A model generated the notes under the pieces. That model saw nothing but the letters and a program-made list of their open reading frames with translations, searched no databases and was not told the DNA's origin. A stretch of DNA of 45,606 nucleotides from Asticcacaulis sp. (GTDB taxonomy: Bacteria; Pseudomonadota; Alphaproteobacteria; Caulobacterales; Caulobacteraceae): NCBI RefSeq assembly GCF_027484505.1, contig NZ_JAIXSV010000125.1, positions 1-45,606 on the forward strand, given 5' to 3'. Position numbers and translations under genes: made by a program. Below, piece after piece: positions 10,032 through 16,630 of the stretch (position 1 is its first letter; the number at the start of each line of letters is the position of its first letter).

Positions 10032-10325
10032 ATGCCACCAGAGTCTGAAAGGCCAGATGCGAAACTGAAAACATGGGCAGGCCTGATAGTAGTGGTTGTC
10101 GGCATAGCTGCCTTTTTCTCGCATGGGTATCTGTTCGATTTGTGGGGCCAGAGACTTCAATTTCGCTGGGCATCGCTCGGTTGGTTTGGCTGGTTATCCG
10201 TTGTGGCTTTCGGTGCCGGAGCCATGACCGGGGGAATCAAGGATGGACTGAAGACTGCGGCTGGTGTGATTGGCTTGCTGTCCTTAGCCTTGATTGTAGG
10301 ATTTCTAAGCGGAAAATACAGCTAA
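10032..10325 (+). CDS. Small membrane protein, unknown function
   Basis: A 97-residue protein starting at the ATG 10032 (MPPESERPDAKLK), six bases after the ppx stop; a TTG at 10023 overlapping the ppx stop is an alternative. A short charged N-terminus is followed by three probable membrane helices: TWAGLIVVVVGIAAFFSHG, then WLSVVAFGAGAMTGGI, and AAGVIGLLSLALIVGFLSG. I do not recognise a family. Codon use is less GC-biased than in ppx, suggesting a recent or weakly constrained gene. It would be the last gene of the hdaA-ppk-ppx unit. Confidence 0.65.
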   Translation: MPPESERPDAKLKTWAGLIVVVVGIAAFFSHGYLFDLWGQRLQFRWASLGWFGWLSVVAFGAGAMTGGIKDGLKTAAGVIGLLSLALIVGFLSGKYS

Positions 10326-10557
10326 CCTTCTCCTCCCTGTGCCGAAGGCATGGGGACCGGGCCGCCGGTGCGGGTGGATTTTGGCGCGAAGCGACAAAAG
10401 CCGGAGGGGGATGACACAGAAAAAGGCCAGAGGCGCAAGCCCCTGACCTTTTGCAAGCTCTATATTCAGTACACGGAATAACGGAAGAGTCATCCCCCCT
10501 CCGCCTCGCAAGCTCGGCACCTCCCCATCGCTACGCGACAGGGAGGAGGGTTGAGAC
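10326..10557. repeat. CIR-like intergenic inverted repeat, copy 2
   Basis: The left arm ctcctccctgtgccgaag followed by gcatgggga, and the right arm tccccatcgctacgcga followed by cagggaggagg, are imperfect inverted repeats. Inner arms (ggagggggatgaca with gagtcatccccccctcc) form a second stem. The right inner arm contains a GANTC site (gagtc, 10497-10501). Within the core, aaaaaggccagaggcg with cccctgacctttt could act as a terminator. The block fills the gap between the convergent small membrane protein gene and the S46 peptidase gene. Confidence 0.75.
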
Positions 10558-12633
10558 TTACTTACCGGTCAGCTCCTTCACCAGCGCCTTTTGGTCATAG
10601 ACCTTGTCCAGCGCCTCAAGGATAGCGGTCGAGGCCACGGTGACGGTGCGGTTGATCGTGCCATCGTAATAATAGGCCCCACCCAGTGAGTGGATATTGC
10701 CGTCGAAGGCCGCGCCCACGACTTCCGCCCTGGCATTGATCACCGGTGAGCCGGAATTCCCACCGATGATGTCGTTGGTCGAGGAGAAGTTATAGACGAT
10801 CTTCGGGTCGATCTTGCCCTTGGCGGCAGCGAACTTCGGCGACAGCTCATAGGGGTCATTGCCAGTCGCACGATCATAGAGACCCGCAAACTGCGTAAAG
10901 GCCGGCACGGTCTGACCGCGATAGGTCCAGCCCGTCACCTTGCCGTAGGACAGGCGAAGCGAGAAGGTCGCGTCCGGATAGGTCGAGTTGCCATAGGCCT
11001 TAAAGCGGATCTTGGCGACCTTTTCGGCAGCGATACGCGTCGGGCCGGAAACCTTTGCCTCATATGCCTTGCGCAGGGCCAGCGCCTGATCGTCGATACG
11101 AAGGGCATACTGGATCATCGTGTCGTCTGAGGCCTGAATGGCCGCCAGACCGCCGTCCCACAGGGCCTTGCGCACCGCCGGATCACCCAGCTTGGTGCCT
11201 TCGATCAGACGTTTCGACAGGCCTTCGGGCGATTCCTTACCCAGCATCAGCTTGGTGATGGCGTTGTCCGTCGTCAGGTATTCGCGGGCCTTAAGCAGGC
11301 GGAATTCGAGGAAGATGCGCTCATGCGCCGGGATGATGTTCGCCTTGTCCAGCAGGCGCTTTTCGACCAGCGGCAGGCGCGTATCGGCAAATTCCGGCAG
11401 ACGCTCGGCCGATGGCTTGGCGCGCTCCTTGGCGGCACGCACCAGGGTGCGGGCATAGGAGAACAGGCTCGACGAATTGAGCGACGAGTCGAGGAAATAG
11501 TAGGGCAGATAGAGGTCCTTGGCCGTCACCTGAACCGCCGCCAGATCGGCCCATGGATCGCCATAGAGCGCCTTGTCTTCAGCGCTCATACCGGCCTTTA
11601 ACGCGGCTTCTTCGGCGCGCTTGGCCTCCATGACCTTAGGGTCCTGAAGCGCCAGTTGCTGACCGTAGAAGACTTTGAAGCCGTTTTCGAGGCTGGTCAG
11701 GGTATCGACCGTGATCTTCTTGTTGGCTTCCGATTCGGCGCCGAACTGGATCAGGCGACCGCGCAGCTCCGAGCGCATCAGTTGCTGCGTCGGAATGGTC
11801 ACATCGCGCAGGGTCTCAAGCTGAGAGACCGTCAACAGACGGCTGGTCGAGCCGGGGTTGCCGGCCACCAGCACCAGTTCGTTCTCCTTCGGCGCGGTGG
11901 TGGCGAATGTCAGGTGCTGCGGCGTCTTCACCGGCTGACCGTTTTCGTACAGGCGCAGGAAGCCGGAATCGAGATTATAGCGCGGGAAGTTGAAATTGTC
12001 GGGGTCGCCGCCGAAGAAGCCCGCCTTATATTCCGGATAAAAGACCAGGCGCACATCGGTATAGCGGCGGTATTTATAGAGCTTGTACTCACCGCCCTGA
12101 TAGAAGCTGATCACCTGACAGCGGATCGTCTTATCGTCGCCGCAACCCGCTTTTTCCAGTTCCGCCGACTTGACGTTCTGCGCCTTGACGAAATCAGCGC
12201 CGGTGAGGCCCTTGGTCGCGGCGTTAATGTCCTTGGTCACATCCGTGATCGACAGCAGGATTTCCGCCGTCTGACCGGGGCAGGTCTTTTCCTCGGTGCG
12301 CGCCTTGGTCAGAAAGCCGTCATTGACGTAATCGGTCTGCGGCGTGGTCAGGTCCTGCGCACAGGCAATCACGCAGTGGGCATTGGTCAGGACCAGACCG
12401 TCCGGCGACACGACCGAGGCCGAGCAGCCCGACAGGCGCACGGCCGCGGCCTGCACCTTGTCCATCCACGCCTTGTCGAGCGTGACGCCGTAGGTTTCCT
12501 TGACCTTGGCCGTAGGGAAGTTGTCGAAGGTCCACATGCCTTCGTCGGCCAGCGCCGTACCCGGCGCGGCAGGAGCCATTACGGCGGCCAGCGCAAAGGC
12601 GGCCCCATAGGTGAGGACGGATTTCAGCGACAT
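10558..12633 (-). CDS. S46 family dipeptidyl-peptidase (DPP7/DPP11-like)
   Basis: A 691-residue periplasmic serine exopeptidase that removes dipeptides from oligopeptides. It has an N-terminal signal peptide (SVLTYGAAFALAAVMAPAAPGTALA), and the mature protein starts DEGMWTFDNFP, a hallmark of S46 enzymes. Catalytic residues visible are His86 in LTNAHC and Ser627 in GGNSGSPV; the Asp probably lies in the FFGGDPDNFNFPRY segment. In P. gingivalis DPP7/DPP11 a residue 25 positions after the Ser sets P1 preference (Gly for hydrophobic, Arg for acidic). Here that position is Gly652, suggesting a DPP7-like preference; this rests on an alignment from memory. Single-gene unit; purN follows upstream on the same strand after 86 bases. 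Confidence 0.9.
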   Translation of the reverse strand: MSLKSVLTYGAAFALAAVMAPAAPGTALADEGMWTFDNFPTAKVKETYGVTLDKAWMDKVQAAAVRLSGCSASVVSPDGLVLTNAHCVIACAQDLTTPQTDYVNDGFLTKARTEEKTCPGQTAEILLSITDVTKDINAATKGLTGADFVKAQNVKSAELEKAGCGDDKTIRCQVISFYQGGEYKLYKYRRYTDVRLVFYPEYKAGFFGGDPDNFNFPRYNLDSGFLRLYENGQPVKTPQHLTFATTAPKENELVLVAGNPGSTSRLLTVSQLETLRDVTIPTQQLMRSELRGRLIQFGAESEANKKITVDTLTSLENGFKVFYGQQLALQDPKVMEAKRAEEAALKAGMSAEDKALYGDPWADLAAVQVTAKDLYLPYYFLDSSLNSSSLFSYARTLVRAAKERAKPSAERLPEFADTRLPLVEKRLLDKANIIPAHERIFLEFRLLKAREYLTTDNAITKLMLGKESPEGLSKRLIEGTKLGDPAVRKALWDGGLAAIQASDDTMIQYALRIDDQALALRKAYEAKVSGPTRIAAEKVAKIRFKAYGNSTYPDATFSLRLSYGKVTGWTYRGQTVPAFTQFAGLYDRATGNDPYELSPKFAAAKGKIDPKIVYNFSSTNDIIGGNSGSPVINARAEVVGAAFDGNIHSLGGAYYYDGTINRTVTVASTAILEALDKVYDQKALVKELTGK

Positions 12634-12719
12634 GCGAGCGCATCCTGTGTAAATTTATAACAGGCTGCGGACTTTACATGAGCGCCTTTGTTGCGCAAGA
12701 AACCTTAACGGCGGCCAGA

Positions 12720-13301
12720 TTACATTTTTGTTAGAATATCGCGCACCGCGGCGGGATAAAGCCGGTGTTCCTCTGTCAGCACGCGCGCCGCCAGCGTATC
12801 GGGCGTGTCGCCTTCAAGGATCGGCACGCGGGCCTGAGCGATCAAAGCCCCTTCGTCCACCCCGGCGGACACCCAGTGGATGCTACACCCGGCCTCGGCA
12901 TCGCCCGCGTCAATCGCGCGTTCGTGGGTGTGCAGACCCTTGTACTTCGGCAGCAAGGACGGGTGAATATTGATCATCCGCCCCTCCCACTGCGTCACCA
13001 GCCACGGCGTCAGGATGCGCATATAGCCGGCCAGACAGATGAATTCGACGCCGCGCGCCCGCAACTCAGCGTCAATGGCGCGCTCGTGCGCCTCGCGGTC
13101 CTTGCCGAAGGGCTTGTGATCGACAGCCAGCGCCGCAATCCCCTGCGACGTCGCCCACTCAAGCCCTGCGGCGGCAGGGTCATTGGAGACCACCACGACG
13201 CATTCGGCCGGAAAGTCCGGAGCTTTGGCGGCTTCGACAAGGGCCATCATATTGGACCCCCGGCCGGAAATAAAAATGGCGATTCTGGTTTTGCGTGTCA
13301 T
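12720..13301 (-). CDS. purN: Phosphoribosylglycinamide formyltransferase
   Basis: Third step of de novo purine synthesis: transfers a formyl group from 10-formyl-THF to GAR. It has 193 residues, the usual length. Visible are the phosphate loop SGRGSN (12-17), the catalytic Asn111 and His113 in INIHPSLLP, and Asp149 in SAGVDEG. It lies downstream of purM in the common purM-purN order, but the two are separated by a 191-base palindromic repeat instead of the usual overlap. Start ATG at 13301. Confidence 0.96.
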   Translation of the reverse strand: MTRKTRIAIFISGRGSNMMALVEAAKAPDFPAECVVVVSNDPAAAGLEWATSQGIAALAVDHKPFGKDREAHERAIDAELRARGVEFICLAGYMRILTPWLVTQWEGRMINIHPSLLPKYKGLHTHERAIDAGDAEAGCSIHWVSAGVDEGALIAQARVPILEGDTPDTLAARVLTEEHRLYPAAVRDILTKM

Positions 13302-13304
13302 GCA

Positions 13305-13492
13305 ATCCTCCTACTCCCCCAACCTGTTTGGGGGAGGTGGCATCCGCGGAACGGATGACGGAGGGGGGCTCGGATAAGCACCACAACGCAGCGCTTTCAC
13401 AGCTTGGGCTGCCCCCCACCACCGCATCTCGCCGCATACATGCGGCATCGTGCGGTCCCCCTCCCCCGCTGTCGCAGGGGAGGTATATGTTC
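13305..13492. repeat. CIR-like intergenic inverted repeat, copy 3, between purM and purN
   Basis: Contains cctcctactcccccaacc followed by tgtttgggggaggtgg, with a perfect 9-bp stem ctcccccaa/ttgggggag (13314-13336). On the right is cccctcccccgctgtcgcag followed by gggaggta. An internal hairpin with gccgca/tgcggc lies around 13431-13445. This copy lies inside a co-directional gene pair instead of between convergent genes, so it would be transcribed as part of a purM-purN message. Confidence 0.7.
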
Positions 13493-14521
13493 TTACCCCG
13501 CGACCAGTTGGCCGCAGATAAAGGCGTCTTCGCCCGCATTGAGCAGCGCCGCCAGCACGGCGTCGGCATTGTGCGGCTTCACATAGAGCACAAACCCGAC
13601 ACCACAGTTAAAGGTGCGCAGCATTTCGTGTTTGTCGATATTGCCCGTCTGCATCAGCCACTGGAAGACCGGCGGGAAGGTCCAGCCGTCGAAATCGAAC
13701 TCGGCCTTAAGCCCCTCAGCAATGGCGCGGCCGGGGTTTTCGATCAGGCCGCCGCCCGTGATATGCGCGCCGCCGGTGACCAGACCCGCCTTCATCAGCG
13801 GCAGGACCGACGAAATATAGATGCGCGTCGGCTCCAGCAACGCCTGCGCCAGCGACTTTTCGGTGGCAAACGGCGCGTCGTCGGCCCAGTTCAGGCCCGA
13901 CCGCTCGACCACCTTGCGGATCAGCGAATAGCCGTTGGAGTGAGGACCCGACGACCCCAGAGCGATGATCAGATCGCCTGCCGCCTGTGCCTCTAGCTTC
14001 GGCAGCACCTTGTCGCGGTTGACCGCGCCGACGCTGAACCCGGCCAGATCATAGTCTTCGCCCTCGTACATACCGGGCATTTCGGCGGTTTCCCCGCCGA
14101 CCAGCGCGCAGCCCGCGCGCTTGCAGCCTTCGGCAATCCCGGCCACCACGCGGCGCGCCGTATCGACGTCGAGCTTTGACGTCGCGTAGTAGTCGAGGAA
14201 CATCAGGGGCTCAGCGCCTTGCGCCAGCAGGTCGTTGACGCACATGGCCACCAGATCGATGCCCACCGTGTCGTGGCGGTTGGTGTCGATGGCGATGCGC
14301 AGCTTGGTGCCCACACCGTCCGTCGTGGTGACGATCAGCGGGTCGTCATAGCCCGCCGCCTTGAGGTCAAACAGGGCACCAAACCCGCCCAGACTGGCTT
14401 CGGCACCGGGGCGGCGCGTGGCCTTGGCCAGCGGTTTGATGGCGTCCACAAGCGCTTCGCCCGCGTCGATATCGACGCCGGACTGGGCATAGGTAAGGCC
14501 GTTGGATTGGGGCTCGGTCAT
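13493..14521 (-). CDS. purM: Phosphoribosylformylglycinamidine cyclo-ligase (AIR synthetase)
   Basis: Fifth step of purine synthesis: ATP-dependent closure of FGAM to AIR. The 342 residues start at the ATG 14521 (MTEPQSNGLTYAQSGVDIDAG). Typical segments are SLGGFGALFDL, the IVTTTDGVGTKLRIA strand-loop with ATP/phosphate contacts, VAMCVNDLLAQGAEPLMFLDY, ALVGGETAEMPGMY and GLIENPGR. It is divergent from rnd and followed by purN. Confidence 0.97.
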   Translation of the reverse strand: MTEPQSNGLTYAQSGVDIDAGEALVDAIKPLAKATRRPGAEASLGGFGALFDLKAAGYDDPLIVTTTDGVGTKLRIAIDTNRHDTVGIDLVAMCVNDLLAQGAEPLMFLDYYATSKLDVDTARRVVAGIAEGCKRAGCALVGGETAEMPGMYEGEDYDLAGFSVGAVNRDKVLPKLEAQAAGDLIIALGSSGPHSNGYSLIRKVVERSGLNWADDAPFATEKSLAQALLEPTRIYISSVLPLMKAGLVTGGAHITGGGLIENPGRAIAEGLKAEFDFDGWTFPPVFQWLMQTGNIDKHEMLRTFNCGVGFVLYVKPHNADAVLAALLNAGEDAFICGQLVAG

Positions 14522-14553
14522 AAAACTAACCTTAAGTATACGCGCCGGAAAGC

Positions 14554-14585
14554 GATTTGAGGGTGATTTGAGGATGATTTGGGCG
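14554..14585. promoter_or_regulatory. Three 11-bp direct repeats in the purM-rnd divergent region
   Basis: Between the divergent starts of purM and rnd (225 bases apart) are three consecutive units: gatttgagggt (14554-14564), gatttgaggat (14565-14575) and gatttgggcg (14576-14585). The 11-bp period is one helical turn, so the units would face the same side of the DNA, as operator arrays do. Just beyond lie ttgacgc (14599-14605) and gctatagc (14626-14633), which resemble the Caulobacter housekeeping -35 and -10 sequences but are 20 bases apart, too far for a standard promoter. The function is not established. Confidence 0.3.
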
Positions 14586-14746
14586 CTCTATAGCGGGCTT
14601 GACGCTTTTCGTCCCGCAAAAACTTGCTATAGCTATTCGCAAAATCGTCAAATCGTGCGCCGGGCAGCCGCCGTGCGGTCCTCTCTTTTCATCGCCGTGG
14701 AAAAAGACGGGCATCCCCGTCGCGCTTCACGCACAAAGTCGTATTT

Positions 14747-15895
14747 ATGCCCACTATCACCACGACCGCCGCCCTCACCGACTTCTGCGCCAAAATCGCC
14801 AGCGCCCCGTTCATCACCGTCGATACGGAGTTCATGCGCGAAACCACCTACTGGCCCAAGCTGTGCCTGATACAGGCGGCGTCTGAGGACCACGCGGGCA
14901 TTATCGACCCCCTGTCTCCTGACCTTGATCTGAAACCGTTTCTGGACCTGCTGACCGATCCGGCCATCCTCAAGGTGTTCCACGCCTGTCGTCAGGACGT
15001 GGAAATCTTCAACAATCTGGGGGCCATGCCCGCCCCGGTCTTCGATACGCAGGTTGCGGCGATGGCGGCGGGCTTTGGCGATCAGGTGGCCTATGATTCG
15101 CTGGTCCGTCAGGTGATCAAGGTCGATATCGACAAGGGCTCGCGCTTCACCGACTGGTCGCGCCGGCCCCTGTCCGAGCAGCAGTTGCAATACGCGCTGG
15201 GTGACGTGACGCATCTGGCCAAACTCTATCCGAAGCTGGTCGAAAAGCTCAAAGCGCAGAACCGCTACGAATGGGTCGCCGCCGAAATGGCAGACCTGAC
15301 CGATCCGAAGCTCTACAACACTTCGCCCGACGACGCCTGGCGGCGGCTGCGTCCGCGCAAGCCCTCGCTGAAATATATGGCGGTGTTCAAAGAGGTCGCC
15401 GCGTGGCGCGAGCGCGTGGCGCAGGAGCGCGATCAGCCGCGCGGCCGTATCCTCAAGGACGAGGGCGTGGACGAAATCGCCACGCAACTGCCCACCGATG
15501 CGGCGGCTTTTGATCGGCTGCGCTCGACGCCCAAGGGCTTCGGGGCGTCCAAATTCGGCATCGAACTGTGCGACGTGATCCAGACGGCTCTGGCCGAGCC
15601 GGAAAAATACGCCCCCAAGGTCGATAAGGCCCCGCCCCCGGTGCAGGTCCCGGCCAGCGTGGTGGAACTGCTGAAGGTGCTGCTGCGCGTGCGCTGCGAA
15701 GACGAAGGCGTGGCCCCGAAGCTGATCGCGTCTGTGGCCGATCTGGAAAAGATCGCGCTGGATGACAAGGCCAATGTCCCGGCGCTCGAAGGCTGGCGAC
15801 GTAAGGTGTTCGGCGACGACGCCATCAAGCTGAAAAAAGGCGAGCTGGCTCTGGTGCTCAACGGCACCCGCGTCGAAGTGGTCGAGCTGGATTAG
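14747..15895 (+). CDS. rnd: Ribonuclease D
   Basis: 3'-5' exoribonuclease for tRNA 3'-end maturation. The 382 residues are the usual length. The DEDDy site is complete: Asp26 and Glu28 in VDTEF, Asp84 in CRQDVEIF, and Tyr149 with Asp153 in YALGDVTHL. An HRDC domain follows (about 215-290, starting near KYMAVFKEVAAWRE), then a C-terminal helical region with a second HRDC-like segment. The N-terminal TITTTAAL is unremarkable. It converges with ndk. Confidence 0.95.
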   Translation: MPTITTTAALTDFCAKIASAPFITVDTEFMRETTYWPKLCLIQAASEDHAGIIDPLSPDLDLKPFLDLLTDPAILKVFHACRQDVEIFNNLGAMPAPVFDTQVAAMAAGFGDQVAYDSLVRQVIKVDIDKGSRFTDWSRRPLSEQQLQYALGDVTHLAKLYPKLVEKLKAQNRYEWVAAEMADLTDPKLYNTSPDDAWRRLRPRKPSLKYMAVFKEVAAWRERVAQERDQPRGRILKDEGVDEIATQLPTDAAAFDRLRSTPKGFGASKFGIELCDVIQTALAEPEKYAPKVDKAPPPVQVPASVVELLKVLLRVRCEDEGVAPKLIASVADLEKIALDDKANVPALEGWRRKVFGDDAIKLKKGELALVLNGTRVEVVELD

Positions 15896-15913
15896 ATTCG
15901 CGGCCGAAGAATT

Positions 15914-16058
15914 TAGCCACGAAAAACACGAAAATCACGAACAACGCGGTCAACATTTGGCGCGCCGCGCTGTACATGAAGTCCTGCCACAATGACAGCA
16001 GGCCCTTCGGGCAAAAAGGGGGGCAGCCTTTTTGTGCCTTTCGTGTTTTTCGTGGCCA
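15914..16058. repeat. Palindromic element with 18-bp perfect terminal repeats (family C)
   Basis: The left end gccacgaaaaacacgaaa (15916-15933) is the exact reverse complement of tttcgtgtttttcgtggc (16039-16056). The ~105-base interior contains a small hairpin, ggccc/gggc, around 16001-16011. It differs in sequence from the 129-bp elements A and B but shares their plan: two short direct words (ccacgaaaa, cacgaaaa) repeated inside each end. No coding sequence is inside. It lies directly beside the rnd-ndk terminator. Confidence 0.8.
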
Positions 16059-16061
16059 ATA

Positions 16062-16094
16062 AAAAACCCCGCCGGGCGCACCGGCGGGGTTTTT
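16062..16094. terminator. Bidirectional intrinsic terminator between rnd and ndk
   Basis: A perfect 14-bp stem, aaaaaccccgccgg (16062-16075) with ccggcggggttttt (16081-16094), around the loop gcgca. A- and T-runs at both ends make it usable for the convergent rnd and ndk transcripts. Confidence 0.95.
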
Positions 16095-16117
16095 AAGTTC
16101 CGGCAATAAGCCTCAGA

Positions 16118-16534
16118 TTAGCCGACGATTTCGGCTTCCGAGAAGAACTGCGCGATTTCGATAGCGGCGTTTTCGTCCGAGTCCGAACCGTGCGCGGTGT
16201 TTTCACCGATCGACAGGGCGAACAGCTTGCGGACGGTGCCTTCGGCGGCCTGTTCCGGGTTGGTGGCACCCAGCACTTCGCGGTACTTGGCGACGGCATT
16301 TTCGCCTTCCAGAACCTGAACGACGACCGGCGCGGCGGTCATTTGCTCAACCAGTTCACCGAAGAAGGGGCGCTCCTTGTGGACGCCGTAGAAACGCTCG
16401 GCCTGAGCCTTGGTGAAGTGAACGCGCTTCTGAGCGACGATGCGCAGGCCGGCGGCCTCGATCACGGCGTTGACGGCGCCGGTGATGTTGCGGCGGGTGG
16501 CGTCGGGCTTCAGGATGGAGAAGGTGCGGGACAT
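16118..16534 (-). CDS. ndk: Nucleoside diphosphate kinase
   Basis: Transfers phosphate between nucleoside di- and triphosphates by a phosphohistidine intermediate. It has 138 residues, slightly under the usual 140. Visible are [10 protein letters not shown] near the N-terminus, ERPFFGELV, and the active-site His115 in NTAHGSDS. The tail [17 protein letters not shown] is typical. It is divergent from the ABC-F gene (96 bases apart) and ends at a strong terminator. Confidence 0.97.
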   Translation of the reverse strand: MSRTFSILKPDATRRNITGAVNAVIEAAGLRIVAQKRVHFTKAQAERFYGVHKERPFFGELVEQMTAAPVVVQVLEGENAVAKYREVLGATNPEQAAEGTVRKLFALSIGENTAHGSDSDENAAIEIAQFFSEAEIVG

Positions 16535-16630
16535 GGGAAATCCGTTTTGTCTTGCGTTTAGGTTGGGGCGGCTTATAGCGAGGCCGACGGCTTACGCCAA
16601 CCGCTTTTTTACGACGTTTTTTACAGTCTC

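Noticed and set aside
14599-14633. A housekeeping promoter made of ttgacgc and gctatagc upstream of rnd
   Set aside because: The words are close to the Caulobacter consensus but the 20-base spacing is outside the usual 10-14, so I did not call a promoter.
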